Notes: generated by a model from the sequence alone, not told the origin. A stretch of DNA of 64,000 nucleotides from Alteromonas sp. RKMC-009 (GCF_003584565.2 NZ_CP031010.1:4774001-4838000); one strand, 5' to 3'; shown: positions 34,134 through 44,900, numbered from the stretch's first letter. A program made the numbers and translations.

Positions 34134-36476
34134 ATGATTATCAACAAAATTGCCGAAGAACTTGCCGTTAATGCCAATCAGGTGCAGGCGGCTGTTTCAT
34201 TACTCGATGAGGGTGCTACGGTTCCTTTTATCGCCCGTTACCGGAAAGAGGCAACGCAAGGACTGGACGATACTCAGCTTCGTAACCTCGAACAGCGGCT
34301 GACGTACCTGCGTGAATTAGAAGATCGCCGCAGCGTGATTTTAAAGTCCATTGAAGAACAGGGTAAGCTTACCGATGCGCTGAGAAAGGACATCACCACG
34401 GCGGACAGCAAAACGACGCTGGAAGATTTATACCTGCCCTACAAGCCACGTCGTCGCACTAAAGGTCAGATCGCTATTGAAGCCGGGCTTGAGCCTTTAG
34501 CTGATAAACTGTTTAACGACCCGTCGCTGACACCGGAAGCCGAAGCAGAAGCATTTGTTTCTGCTGACAAAGGCGTAGCCGATACCAAAGCCGCACTGGA
34601 AGGTGCCCGCTTTATCCTGATGGAACGGTTTGCCGAAGACGCTTCTCTGCTGGCGAAAGTACGCCGCTATCTGAATGACAATGCCTTCGTAACCAGTACA
34701 GTGGCTCCCGGTAAAGAGCAGGAAGCCATTAAGTACAAAGATTATTTCGACCATCAGGAAAAACTCAAAAGCGTGCCGTCTCACCGTGCTCTTGCCATGT
34801 TCCGTGGCCGTAATGAGGGCATGCTGCATATTCAGCTGAACGCAGATCCGCAGAATGAAGATGCCACGGCACCGTCACACTGCGAATTCATCATTGCTGA
34901 TCACTACAATATCAGTGACAAAGGCCGTGCTGCTGATGCGTTTTTAAAGCAGGTTGTACAGTGGACCTGGAAAATCAAAATTGCTCTGCACATGGAAACC
35001 GAACTGTTTTCGGGCTTACGTGAGCAGGCTGAAGAAGAAGCCATCAGCGTATTCGCTAAAAACCTCAATGATCTGCTAATGGCGGCGCCGGCCGGCGCGA
35101 AAACCACCATGGGTCTGGATCCGGGTTTGCGTACCGGGGTCAAAGTCGCGGTGGTAGATAAAACCGGTAAGGTGGTGGCCACTAATACGATTTTCCCCCA
35201 CGCGCCGCAAAACGCCTGGGACAAGTCTATGCGCACACTGATTAATGTGTGCAAACAGCATAAAGTAGAGCTCATCAGTATCGGTAACGGTACCGGCTCC
35301 CGCGAAACGGATAAACTGGTTGCTGAAATGCTGAAAGCAGCGCCGGAGCTGGGCGCTCAGAAAATCATGGTCAGTGAAGCCGGTGCATCAGTGTACTCAG
35401 CGTCGGAACTGGCATCGAAAGAACTGCCGGATATGGACGTATCTCTGCGTGGCGCTGTATCAATTGCCCGTCGTCTGCAGGATCCTCTCGCCGAACTGGT
35501 AAAAATTGAGCCGAAGGCTATTGGTGTTGGCCAGTATCAGCACGACGTAAGCCAGAGTCAGTTAGGCAAATCACTGGATCGCGTTATCGAGGACTGTGTA
35601 AACGCCGTAGGCGTCGATCTGAACACCGCATCTCCTGCACTGCTGTCTTATGTATCGGGCCTGAACAAAACCCTGGCACAAAATATCGTTGCATTTCGCG
35701 ATAACAACGGCGCTTTTGGCGACCGTAAATCCTTATTAAAGGTTGAACGGTTAGGTCCTAAAGCCTTTGAACAGGCAGCCGGCTTCCTGCGTATCACCGC
35801 AGGCACTAACCCGCTGGATGCCTCCGCCGTTCACCCAGAAGCCTATCCGGTTATCGACAGCATTGTTGACCGTACGCAGGTCGCCGTAAACGACCTGATT
35901 GGTAACACCGATCTGCTGCGTAAGCTGGCACCGGAGGACTTCACCAGTGAAGCATTCGGTTTGCCAACCGTAAAAGATATCCTGAAAGAGCTGGACAAAC
36001 CCGGCCGTGACCCCCGTCCTGAATTTAAAACAGCGACCTTCAAAGAAGGCGTTGAAACCATCAGCGATCTGAAGCCGGGCATGATTCTGGAAGGTGTTGT
36101 CAGTAACGTGGCAAACTTCGGTGCTTTCGTTGACGTGGGTGTGCATCAGGATGGTCTGGTTCACATCTCGGCACTGACCAACAAGTTCATCTCGGATCCC
36201 CGTGAAGTAGTAAAAGCCGGTGATATCGTAAAAGTGAAAGTGCTGGAAGTAGACGTACAGCGTAAGCGTATCTCTTTTACCATGCGCCTTGACGATACCC
36301 CTGCGCCGGCCGCTGAAAAACGCCAGAGCAGCGCCGGAAAACCTGCCGGGAAGCAAGGTAAAGGACGCCAGCCCGGCCGCAATGGCGGTGGCAATAACCG
36401 TCAGGCGCAAGCGCCGGCTAATGCTGCCATGGGTAATGCGTTCGCGGATGCATTTGCTAAAGCAAAGCAGAAGTAA
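34134..36476 (+). CDS. tex: RNA-binding transcription accessory protein Tex
   Basis: This is a conserved nucleic-acid-binding protein of 780 residues. Domains in order are a Tex N-terminal helical region ([37 protein letters not shown]), a YqgF/RNase H-like domain around residues 325-450 ([16 protein letters not shown]), helix-hairpin-helix motifs around 490-560, and an S1 domain at about 650-722 ([21 protein letters not shown]). The tail is basic and glycine-rich. Its natural terminator hairpin directly downstream has been split by the IS element. Confidence 0.96.
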   Translation: MIINKIAEELAVNANQVQAAVSLLDEGATVPFIARYRKEATQGLDDTQLRNLEQRLTYLRELEDRRSVILKSIEEQGKLTDALRKDITTADSKTTLEDLYLPYKPRRRTKGQIAIEAGLEPLADKLFNDPSLTPEAEAEAFVSADKGVADTKAALEGARFILMERFAEDASLLAKVRRYLNDNAFVTSTVAPGKEQEAIKYKDYFDHQEKLKSVPSHRALAMFRGRNEGMLHIQLNADPQNEDATAPSHCEFIIADHYNISDKGRAADAFLKQVVQWTWKIKIALHMETELFSGLREQAEEEAISVFAKNLNDLLMAAPAGAKTTMGLDPGLRTGVKVAVVDKTGKVVATNTIFPHAPQNAWDKSMRTLINVCKQHKVELISIGNGTGSRETDKLVAEMLKAAPELGAQKIMVSEAGASVYSASELASKELPDMDVSLRGAVSIARRLQDPLAELVKIEPKAIGVGQYQHDVSQSQLGKSLDRVIEDCVNAVGVDLNTASPALLSYVSGLNKTLAQNIVAFRDNNGAFGDRKSLLKVERLGPKAFEQAAGFLRITAGTNPLDASAVHPEAYPVIDSIVDRTQVAVNDLIGNTDLLRKLAPEDFTSEAFGLPTVKDILKELDKPGRDPRPEFKTATFKEGVETISDLKPGMILEGVVSNVANFGAFVDVGVHQDGLVHISALTNKFISDPREVVKAGDIVKVKVLEVDVQRKRISFTMRLDDTPAPAAEKRQSSAGKPAGKQGKGRQPGRNGGGNNRQAQAPANAAMGNAFADAFAKAKQK

Positions 36477-36493
36477 CCCCGGACAGAACCTTC

Positions 36494-36504
36494 AGAAAGC
36501 CGGC
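36494..36504 (+). terminator. Left arm of the tex terminator, split by the IS element
   Basis: AGAAAGCCGGC is the left arm. The matching right arm GCCGGCTTTCT is at 37934-37944 and is followed by TGCTTTTA. Removing the IS and one copy of the TGA duplication rebuilds an 11-bp stem with loop ATGAT, a normal intrinsic terminator 18 bp after the tex stop. Confidence 0.8.
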
Positions 36505-36538
36505 ATGATGAAGTGACCCCATAAAGTTGGACTCATTT

Positions 36539-37402
36539 CTAAGCGGCTGCCAAGGCCTGATTTCGATATTGTATCGGACTCAGGCCTTTTAGTTTCAGCT
36601 TAATACGCTCGTTGTTGTAATAGTCGATATATTCTTTGATGCTTTCAATCAGTTCGTCGGCATCGTTGAACTTCTCGTTGTGATACATTTCCGTTTTTAA
36701 TATGCCGAAGAAGTTCTCTGCGACGGCATTGTCTAAACAATTTCCTTTCCTGGACATGCTTTGAACTAGCCCGTTTGCTTTGATGTGATTTTGGTACTCT
36801 TTATGTTGGTATTGCCAGCCCTGATCCGAGTGAATAAGCGGCTTCTCATGTCGCTGTAGCTTACTCGTCGCGGTTTTGAGCATGTCTGTGACTAGTGGCA
36901 GTGCAACCGATGTGCGTACTTCATAGCTGACAACCTCTTGGTTAAACAGGTCAATTATCGGTGACAGATAGACTTTCTGGTCTTTGACTTTAAACTCAGT
37001 CACATCGGTCACCCATTTTTGATTTGGCTTCACTGCCGTAAATTCTCGATTAAGTTCATTGCCTGCGATTCTGCCGACTTCACCTTTATAGGACTTGTAA
37101 CGTTTAGGTCTTACCTTGGATTTTAACCCCAGCTCATTCATCAGGCGTTGTACGCGCTTGTGATTAACTATCAAGCCTACTGTTCTCAGCGCAGAAGTAA
37201 CTCTGCGATAGCCGTACCGCCCTCTATGTTTATGAAAGATAGTACGTATTTTTTCGCTTAAGCCAATATCGGGACACGACCGTTCTAGCGTATTACGATG
37301 ATAGTAATAAACGCTTTTCGGGAGTCCTGTGATTTTTAATAGATTTTGTAAGCTGTAACTAGCCTTGAGCTCTTCGACAACTATCGTTTTGTCTTTGCTT
37401 TT
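36539..37402 (-). CDS. IS3-family transposase OrfB (integrase core)
   Basis: This is the catalytic part of the IS transposase, with a retroviral-integrase-like DDE domain: WVTDVTEFKV (first Asp), LIHSDQGWQYQ (second Asp) and DNAVAENFFGILKTEMY (Glu). The frame is open upstream through the end of orfA with no ATG at its beginning. It is therefore expected to be made as an OrfAB fusion by -1 slippage on the A-run near 37399-37404. The N-terminal part (HTH_21-like, NTLERSCPDIG-type region) precedes the core. Confidence 0.9.
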   Translation of the reverse strand, partial: KSKDKTIVVEELKASYSLQNLLKITGLPKSVYYYHRNTLERSCPDIGLSEKIRTIFHKHRGRYGYRRVTSALRTVGLIVNHKRVQRLMNELGLKSKVRPKRYKSYKGEVGRIAGNELNREFTAVKPNQKWVTDVTEFKVKDQKVYLSPIIDLFNQEVVSYEVRTSVALPLVTDMLKTATSKLQRHEKPLIHSDQGWQYQHKEYQNHIKANGLVQSMSRKGNCLDNAVAENFFGILKTEMYHNEKFNDADELIESIKEYIDYYNNERIKLKLKGLSPIQYRNQALAAA

Positions 37403-37881
37403 TTCTTTCTGGCTTGAGCCAAGGCTTCTAACTTTTTTAGAACAGCATTCTCCGCACGTAAATAGTCCAACTCTTCTCTGAGTTCCTTCTCCGTCATTTC
37501 AGTTGATGGTTTAGGTGCAGAAGGTTCTTTTTTCACGCGAGGTTTACCTTTTTTCTTTGGTTTTAGACCGGAGATACCATCGTGAGCATAAAGCTTTTGC
37601 CATTGGAAAAGAATCCCAGGGGACGATAAATCGAAGAAGGCGCTGGTGTAACTAAGTGACCAGTTGTTAGCTGCCATTGTTTTCAACACATCTGTTTTAA
37701 ATGCTTGAGAATATGGCCTGTGAGTAGACCTGAAGCTTTCAGCGCCATGAATTCGATAAACAGCAGTCCAATATCGGACCTGCCTTTCTGTGACATTAAA
37801 TCTGCCACCTATCGCCGAAGAACTTTCAGATAAAGCACACTCAGCTACTTTGAGCTTGAAGGCTCGAGGATGTTTGGACAT
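37381..37881 (-). CDS. IS3-family transposase OrfA (DNA-binding)
   Basis: This 166-residue protein has two helix-turn-helix segments: HPRAFKLKVAECALSESSSAIGGRFNVTERQVRYW and a second around YSQAFKTDVLKTMAANNWSL. A Lys-rich linker and a leucine-zipper-like tail (EKELREELDYLRAENAVLKKLEAL) follow, as in the IS150 group. The ATG at 37881 is used; the longer frame starts at a TTG within the IS end. Confidence 0.88.
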   Translation of the reverse strand: MSKHPRAFKLKVAECALSESSSAIGGRFNVTERQVRYWTAVYRIHGAESFRSTHRPYSQAFKTDVLKTMAANNWSLSYTSAFFDLSSPGILFQWQKLYAHDGISGLKPKKKGKPRVKKEPSAPKPSTEMTEKELREELDYLRAENAVLKKLEALAQARKKKAKTKR

Positions 37882-38005
37882 AAAAAGACCCCCAGTAATT
37901 GGAATGTCCAACTATTGGGGGTCACTTCATGATGCCGGCTTTCTTGCTTTTACCCGCCGCTCTGAGTAAATTTAATAAAACATTCAGGACAGGCTATATG
38001 TCACT

Positions 38006-40531
38006 GTGATCACCATTAAATTTATCTGGCGCCCGCTGGCTGTTGCGCTCTGGTTTATCAGCCTGACTGTATCCGCCACCAACCTGACTTCAGAACTGGA
38101 AAGCTTTGAGCAAAGACTCCGGCAGGAAACCCCTATGCCGGTCGGTGAAGTGCTCGACACACTGGAATCCCGGTTACTGAGCGACGACTATACTCAGACA
38201 GAAAAAGCCCGCATCGGGGCACTTTACGTCGTTTATATGCTAAAGATTCATCATTCTGCGTCTGATAACGTGCTCGCGGTGCTGGAATCTGTCTCGCAGG
38301 ACAACGAATCCGGCCCGGTTATCCGCGTGGGCCTGGCCAGAATGTATGGCATCAATGCTGAATACAGTAAGAGCTATTACCTGTTCGAAGGACTCCTGAA
38401 ACAAGCTTCCCTTGCACCTGACGTCCGCGCACTCGCCATCGCCTACCTGATTGTGACCTACAGCGAAAACCAGGTATTTGCCTCTAACGCCAGGCTCATT
38501 AATACGCTCAGCGAGCTTATATTCAGTAATCAGCTGGAACAATTACTCCCCCTGCACAATTACATGGTTGCTGATTACTATCATTCCATTAATTCACTGG
38601 ATATAGCGCTGGAGTATTATGAGAAGTCTCTCAACGGGGCGCTCAGTCAGCAAGACTGGCTGCTGGTCAGTGACAACCTGTATGACATAGGGATACTGCA
38701 CCGTAACCGGGGCAACTACGATGCCGCCATCAGCTACTTCAAAAAAGCGGAGGCCAACGATAAGAACATCGATATCAACTACTCTGAATACCTTGCTCTG
38801 TATGGTATGGCAACGACCTATTTCAATTCAGGACAATACGATCTCGCACTACCTCTTTCGGAAGCCGTTACCTCTCATCCGCTGACATCTGCATTTTACG
38901 ATACCGAAATTTATAAATGGCGGGCAAAAGCGTTTCTGGATATGAAGCAGTATGAAGAGGCAGAAGAGGCTCTGGATATTTCCCGTAAAATGTACGACGA
39001 AGACAGAACTGCTGAGCAGACAACCTGGCGTGCGGAGCTTGAGCAGATTGCTGCTCATATAACGGCGGCCAGAGGAGATTACAAAACCGCATTTGCTCAG
39101 TACGAACAGTTTCATGAAGACTATCTGGATGCAAAGAAGTACGAAGATCTGGAATTAATTGAGAGTGCAAATCTCGTACATCAGATAGAGCAGGAAAGAG
39201 AGAAAGCCAGCGAACTGGAGAAAGAAAACGAGTCTATATCAGCACTCCTCACGGCCATAGAATCGGCCAGAGCAACCCAGCAACGTTACAATCAGTGGTT
39301 AGTTGTGGTTATCGTTCTGGGTATCGTTACACTGCTCATCATTCTCTATCTGCTTCGCAAATCACGCCACACTAATCAGCTATATGCAGATGCAAAAGCC
39401 AAAGCTGAACTTCAGGACAAGCTTAAAACCGATTTCCTGTCGAATATCAGTCACGAAATCCGTACTCCGTTAAACGCTATAATCGGTTTCGGACAGGTGC
39501 TGACCGAAAAACTGGATAATCCGAAACATAAACGCCTGACGAATCAGATCGTTAACTCTTCAGAAATGCTGTTGCAATTGATTAATGACCTGCTCGACTT
39601 CTCTAAAATTGAAGCCGGCAAACTTGAGCTTGATGCCGAACAGTACAACATTCGTCACAGCCTGAAAAAACTGGCGGATATCTTCCACGGCCAGGCTCAG
39701 AATAAAGGGCTAAAGCTGGTTTTCTCTATCGATCCTGAGCTGCCTCCGGTACTGATATTCGATGAATTGAGATTCAAGCAGATCCTGGCGAATTTGATCA
39801 GTAACGCCATTAAATTTTCATCTGAAGGCAAAATTGAAATCAGGCTGAAACTACTGCGTATTGATGAGGAAAGCTGCACATTTGAAGCCGGTGTGAAAGA
39901 TACCGGCATCGGTATCAGTGAAACACAAAAAGAAACCCTGTTTGAACCCTTTATTCAGGCTGAAAGCTCAACTGCCCGCAAATACGGCGGCTCAGGTCTG
40001 GGACTGCATATCTGTAATCAGCTGTTGTCGCTGATGGACTCTAAGCTTGAACTGGAAAGTGAAACAGGCAAAGGCTCTGACTTCTTTTTCACCGTCACCA
40101 TGCCTTACGCAACACAGATAAAGCCCGTTAAACCGGTGACAAAAACGTCAGACAATACTTTTTCGGGGCAGCGGTTACTGCTGGTAGAAGACAACGACAT
40201 TAACGTGGAAGTGATTCTGGCTATGCTTTCAACCACCAGCCTTCAAATCACCCGCGCTGCTAACGGCCGTGAGGCTGTGCAACAGATGGTAGACAACACC
40301 TTTGATATTGTACTGATGGATATTCAGATGCCGGAAATGGATGGCTATGAGGCAACCCGTCATATCAGACAGGAAATGGGTATTAGCACACCGGTTATTG
40401 CCCTGACGGCAAACGCCATGAGTCAGGACATTGAAGCCTGCCGTGCGGCGGGTATGAATGACCACATCAGTAAGCCGGTGCAGAAAGACACCTTACTGGA
40501 CACCATAATGAAGTATCTGAGCGACGACTAA
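38006..40531 (+). CDS. TPR-containing hybrid sensor histidine kinase
   Basis: This 841-residue membrane sensor has a signal peptide (FIWRPLAVALWFISLTVSA) and a periplasmic region of TPR-like repeats (about residues 30-400, e.g. YDIGILHRNRGNYDAAISYFKKAE). A coiled coil comes next, then one membrane helix at about 430-450. The HisKA box is SHEIRTPLNAIIGFG (His 483). The ATPase domain includes NLISNAIKFSSEGKI and GGSGLGLHI. A C-terminal receiver contains LMDIQMPEMDGYEATR (Asp 772). There is no output domain, so it must signal to a partner outside the window. It starts at GTG with only a weak AGG upstream. It lies 77 bp downstream of the IS end. Confidence 0.9.
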   Translation: MITIKFIWRPLAVALWFISLTVSATNLTSELESFEQRLRQETPMPVGEVLDTLESRLLSDDYTQTEKARIGALYVVYMLKIHHSASDNVLAVLESVSQDNESGPVIRVGLARMYGINAEYSKSYYLFEGLLKQASLAPDVRALAIAYLIVTYSENQVFASNARLINTLSELIFSNQLEQLLPLHNYMVADYYHSINSLDIALEYYEKSLNGALSQQDWLLVSDNLYDIGILHRNRGNYDAAISYFKKAEANDKNIDINYSEYLALYGMATTYFNSGQYDLALPLSEAVTSHPLTSAFYDTEIYKWRAKAFLDMKQYEEAEEALDISRKMYDEDRTAEQTTWRAELEQIAAHITAARGDYKTAFAQYEQFHEDYLDAKKYEDLELIESANLVHQIEQEREKASELEKENESISALLTAIESARATQQRYNQWLVVVIVLGIVTLLIILYLLRKSRHTNQLYADAKAKAELQDKLKTDFLSNISHEIRTPLNAIIGFGQVLTEKLDNPKHKRLTNQIVNSSEMLLQLINDLLDFSKIEAGKLELDAEQYNIRHSLKKLADIFHGQAQNKGLKLVFSIDPELPPVLIFDELRFKQILANLISNAIKFSSEGKIEIRLKLLRIDEESCTFEAGVKDTGIGISETQKETLFEPFIQAESSTARKYGGSGLGLHICNQLLSLMDSKLELESETGKGSDFFFTVTMPYATQIKPVKPVTKTSDNTFSGQRLLLVEDNDINVEVILAMLSTTSLQITRAANGREAVQQMVDNTFDIVLMDIQMPEMDGYEATRHIRQEMGISTPVIALTANAMSQDIEACRAAGMNDHISKPVQKDTLLDTIMKYLSDD

Positions 40532-40564
40532 AAGCCGGTTAAAAATAAATACCGGTAAAACGCC

Positions 40565-41428
40565 TCAGGCGCTGGCGGAGAAACCACCTGCTTTCGGGGT
40601 CACAGTGGCCTGATAGAATTGCTGAATTACGCCAATACGTGACTGTATAGCCGGAGACTGGTAAGCATCGCCGCCAATTTCCAGCGAACGGTCAGCAACA
40701 GCGTCAACAGAAAATGCTTCTGTATTATCCCCGCTTTCAGACTCTGTTGAGCCCGGGTTATCGCCAGATGACAATTCCTGACGGGCTTCATTTGCTTTGC
40801 GGGACGCCTCTGCGGCCACTTTTAAATCTTGCGAAGATGGCTCAGCCGGCGCTAGAGCGGCAGCGCGCACCTGCTCCATTTTCTGAACGGTCTGCTCAGG
40901 CGTTTCAGCATCGGACACATCAATGCTGACTTCCCCGTCAGTTACGTATCGCTGACCGTCCGGGCCTGTTTCATACTGATATTGCGGAGAACCTGCATAC
41001 TGACCACCACGGGCAGCATGAGCCTGCTCGTGCTGACGCACTTCCTGGTCACGGGATTTTAAATCTTCAACTTCCTGCTGCTGAGCCTGCTGTTGCTGCT
41101 TCTCTTCCGCCGACTCTTTACCTGCGCTTTCCTGATTAGCGTTATCGGTAGCAGCTTCAGGGTTGTCTGCATTTTCATTCTGCTGCAGTGCATCAGCACG
41201 GGCATCAACCTGAATTTGCGGGCGCTCATAGGTAACAGGAGCAGGTTTCTGGCCGGGCAGTCTTGCACGGTCAGATTCAGAACCTAATCCCTGCTCAGAC
41301 GCACTCTGATCTGCGTCCTTAGAAGGAGGTATGGTGTCTTTCAATAAATTGTCACGGCGTGCAGACTCGGTGTTCACATTTGCGGTGGTGAACACTAACG
41401 AAGTCGGAACAGGCGTGACAATATTCAT
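40565..41428 (-). CDS. HEQAH putative metalloprotease (CJM1_0395/SprA-related family)
   Basis: This 287-residue protein has a low-complexity Gln/Glu/Ala-rich N-terminal half and a conserved core: SRDQEVRQHEQAHAARGGQYAGSPQYQYETGPDGQRYVTDGEVSIDV. HEQAH (residues 133-137) fits the HExxH zinc-protease motif. After the core, ASRKANEARQEL matches the family. No signal peptide is visible. Family members are widespread in gammaproteobacteria and their function is not established. It lies 16 bp downstream of a small rod-like gene and is probably co-transcribed with it. Confidence 0.75.
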   Translation of the reverse strand: MNIVTPVPTSLVFTTANVNTESARRDNLLKDTIPPSKDADQSASEQGLGSESDRARLPGQKPAPVTYERPQIQVDARADALQQNENADNPEAATDNANQESAGKESAEEKQQQQAQQQEVEDLKSRDQEVRQHEQAHAARGGQYAGSPQYQYETGPDGQRYVTDGEVSIDVSDAETPEQTVQKMEQVRAAALAPAEPSSQDLKVAAEASRKANEARQELSSGDNPGSTESESGDNTEAFSVDAVADRSLEIGGDAYQSPAIQSRIGVIQQFYQATVTPKAGGFSASA

Positions 41429-41444
41429 GATATTGAAGCTGTGA

Positions 41445-41777
41445 TCAGGTCAGCGTATCGATAATGGTGCCGACGGTATCAAACGCCGTATCGACCACTT
41501 TTGCAGAAGCAAGGGCATTGTTGCGGTTATACTGCAATGACATTAAATCAGACGTCAGGCTGTCACCACCGGTGGGCAGTGTATTGCGGATATTCGACAA
41601 ATTGTTCAGCGATGCATTAGTCAACACCTGGCTGGTGCCATTTAATTCAACACTGGTTTGCGCTGCGCGCTGGGCAATATTTACGGATGCCTGTGTCATG
41701 CCCTGATAGGCATTTTGAATGCCGCTCATGCCAGACACGATCGCCGAATTGATATTATTACCAATAATACTCGACAT
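41445..41777 (-). CDS. Small protein resembling flagellar rod/hook termini
   Basis: This 110-residue protein lacks a signal peptide. Its N-terminus, NSAIVSGMSGIQNAYQGMTQASVNIAQ, resembles the opening helix of FlgB/FlgC-type axial proteins. Its C-terminus, SLTSDLMSLQYNRNNALASAKVVDTAFDTVGTIIDTL, resembles their closing helix. The middle domain of true rod proteins is missing. No flagellar genes are adjacent. It may be a minimal axial-type protein or a convergent helical protein; the comparison is by eye only. Confidence 0.5.
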   Translation of the reverse strand: MSSIIGNNINSAIVSGMSGIQNAYQGMTQASVNIAQRAAQTSVELNGTSQVLTNASLNNLSNIRNTLPTGGDSLTSDLMSLQYNRNNALASAKVVDTAFDTVGTIIDTLT

Positions 41778-41883
41778 GACTGATACCTCTATTTTGCATA
41801 TTGGCTACCACACCAATCTGCACCTCATACTCTCTCACGGTTAATTATTGACCAAAATGAGTAAAATGAGAAGTACCGGAGAT

Positions 41884-41922
41884 AAAAAAACGCGCCTCCT
41901 GTAAACCGCTGGAGGCGCGTTT
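41884..41922 (-). terminator. Intrinsic terminator of the pectinase gene
   Basis: A 12-bp stem (AAACGCGCCTCC / GGAGGCGCGTTT) with an 11-base loop is followed on the minus strand by TTTTTATC, 24 bp after the stop codon. Confidence 0.93.
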
Positions 41923-41945
41923 GCCACTAACATGTTGATAGTAAA

Positions 41946-44900
41946 TTAGTCTATTGCCGGAATAGCCTCTGCGTCCTGAGTAATTTTTCCCACACCGGAA
42001 TGATTAATGACTTTCACTTTCACAGAATCCGCATCGTCCAGCGTGTAATCGTAAGGTACGGTGTAACTGGAAGTCGGTTCAGCGTCCGGACCGGCTGATA
42101 CATCACCGGCATCAGGTTCTGTCCAGATGACACCGGTTCCGAATACGTTTCCGGCGGTATTCCAGTATCCAATCACGTCAGAATAGAACGACACTATGGG
42201 GTTTTGCGTTTGCTCAAACACATTGTTCTCGATTTGCAGTTCTGCACCGATACGGGAGTTAATGGCCGTTGAGGAAATACCGTTGTAGTAGTTGTTGTAC
42301 AGGTGTCCGTAGCCATAACGGAACAGCGGTAAACGGGACTCAATATTTTCAAAACGGTTATGATGGAAAGTGATAAAGCGGTCGGTGTTATCACTGTCCG
42401 TATCACTTTCGGTATGACCATGCAGGGATGCTTTCCAGTGATCATGCAGATAGTTGTACGAAATGGTGATGTTTTTCGCGCCACGCTTACTGTCTACCAG
42501 ACCATCATAGAAGTCTTTATCCACCGATAACGTGCTGTACAACTCGTTGTGGTCAATCCAGATATTACTGGTCGTTGAACCGTCATTATCACCCTCGATG
42601 CCAATGGCGTCTTTGCCTTCGGTTAATACGTGATGGATTTTCAGGTTTTGAATAATCACGTTGTTAGCCCGTTTGATGAGAATACCGATACCGTCAAACT
42701 CGCCACGGTCGGCCACACCAATAATGGATACATCGTTCATATCACGAATTTCAATGGGGCTACCTGTTCCACCCGTGTTAGCGTCGGTGATAACACCATC
42801 TACATACACTGTCACCGGCGTATTGGTTGATGCTGCGGTATCCAGTGCAGCCTGTAGGTCAGCGCCGTTATCTACAGTAACAACCGTACCTCCGGCTCCG
42901 CCGGTAAGCGTGTAGTTATAAGCTGCAAAGCCGTTTGCTAACGCTTCAGGTTCCGCTGCGATAACCGGTGCACTTAACGGCGACGGTGTCCAGCCTTCAT
43001 TGTTATTGTAGTGAGCGAAGATACTGTCGCGATCCGTCAGACCTGTCACGTCACCGGCAGTCAGCACGTAGCCAAACTGACGGGAGGAGAGATCCAGCGG
43101 ATTGCCCTGCATATCCATGCTGCCGTATTCCCGCCAGCCGGCTGACGCCGTTGCCGGATTCGGGTTAGACGCAGGCTGGCTGTTGATACCTTCACCGGCC
43201 CAGCCGATATCCGCTATGTGAGTATCAAAGCGGTTATTGATCAGCGTGATGTTATCAAAATATTCGCTGCTCCCACCGCTTCGGGCGATGTAAGTGGAGT
43301 TATCCAGTACGTCGTTGCCGATGGGTCCCGGACCATGGGTAAATTCACTGTTTAAGAAAATAAACCCTTTATTATTGATGTCCGGTACGCGGGCCTGCAG
43401 TACATAGCCGCCGGAAGTATCCTGAGTCGGATCGCCGTTCTTGGAATCACCGATGGTGCGGATTTCGCTTTCTTCAAACAGAGCAGTGTTCACATAACCC
43501 CAGATGAAGTCCACGTTGCCGGCAACAAGCGACTGATAGAACCAGCTGTACCCTTTCAGCAGCAGGGTATCCTGCTCACTGATAAAGTTCATATTGGTAG
43601 CAGTCAGTCGGCCGCTATCACTGTTGAAGTACAGGGTTTCAGCCTGATTAGAGTATTCATTGCTGCGGATATGGCTGTTTTTCAGCGTAAAATTATTCAG
43701 CACCAGATTATCCACGCCCTCAATCAGGAAAACGCTGCGACCACCTGATGGTGTGCCGGTGCCCGGCGCTTCACTCTTACCGCTGCCACTGTTGAAGCTT
43801 TCAAAGTTATTGTAATACACCACGGTATTGTCACGATCTTCCCCTTGTAAGGTGACGTTATCGTGGTCCCGCAGCAGCATCATTTCCTCGTACTCACCGG
43901 CCATGATAGTGATGGTGGCAGCTTCACCAGAAGGTACACTCTGCATTACGTAGTTCAGCGCGCCCTGCACGGTTCTGAAGTCAGCTTCACCATCGTCATC
44001 TACCACCAGCGCATTACCTTCCGGTGCAGCTTCGCGGGTGGTAAATGTCCAGCCGGACGTTTTACCCAGCCCGGTAAACACTTCGCCGTTAAGGGTTCCG
44101 TCGGTTACAACGTTTTCGCCAATCGCCACATAGTAGTCTTTGCCGTATTCCAGCACATGATTATGGGGTTTGATAAGCAACGTATTGCCGTCTACCCGAA
44201 CTGGGCGGTAATACACTTTACGTTGACGTTCCTGACCGGCGTAACCGATAAAGTCTTCGTCCACACCTACGTTAATCACATCAACCACAGTATCGTCGCT
44301 GGCATCGTAAATACGGATTTCGCCCACGTCACCTAACACGGGCACATCATCAAATGTCAGCGCCAGAGACGTATCGATGTGGGCGTTTTGCTTACCGGCG
44401 TAAGGCACGGTGTCACCGGTGAGGCTGCCATACGCGCCTGCCGGCATCACAAAACCTTCAGCAACGTCTATGGTGATGGTTTTGACCAGTGTACTGTCTG
44501 AACCTGAAGTAAACGTTACCGTGGCAGAACCGGCTGCCACAGGTGTCAGCACTACTGTCGGCCCGTCGATTTCAACATCAACAACTGCTGTGTCGCTGCT
44601 TGTGGCTGTAAAGGTGTCGTCAGTAACACCGTCATTTTGCACCGCAGTCACATACACATAGAGCGGATCACTGCTGGTGGTCGTTTCCCAGCCCGGCTCC
44701 TTATAATCCAGCGTCAGTTGTACCGGTTTGACGGTGGGATCACCAATCTTAATATCATCGATTTCAAACGAACGGTTATTGGTGAACATGCCAACCAGGC
44801 CTTTTGCGGAATACTGGCTGTCTGCCACCGTCCCCATGTTTTCGCCATCAAGATAAACCGTCAGGTTTTCACCCTGCATTTCAAATCGCACCCGGTACCA

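Larger units (their letters stand above)
36509..37929 (-). mobile_element. IS3-family (IS150 group) insertion sequence, complete
   Basis: This 1,421-bp element is bounded by imperfect inverted repeats beginning TGAAGTGACCCC at both ends (about 21 of 25 positions match). It is flanked by a 3-bp direct repeat TGA (36506-36508 and 37930-37932). It carries orfA and orfB in IS3 order on the minus strand, with an A6G run for -1 frameshifting where they meet. The catalytic DDE residues are intact, so the element may be active. It disrupts the hairpin loop of the tex terminator and no coding gene. Confidence 0.92.

Noticed and set aside
35751..36410. 219-codon frame antisense to tex
   Set aside because: It mirrors the conserved S1/HhH region of tex and lacks any domain or ribosome site.
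36514..37925. IS ends placed at TGACCCC, with GAAG/CTTC as flanks
   Set aside because: That choice gives no direct repeat. Extending the ends to TGAAGTGACCCC lengthens the inverted repeat and yields a TGA duplication.
40532..40564. Terminator between the hybrid kinase and the HEQAH gene
   Set aside because: Only a 5-bp ACCGG/CCGGT pairing across an AT-rich loop is present, too weak to call.
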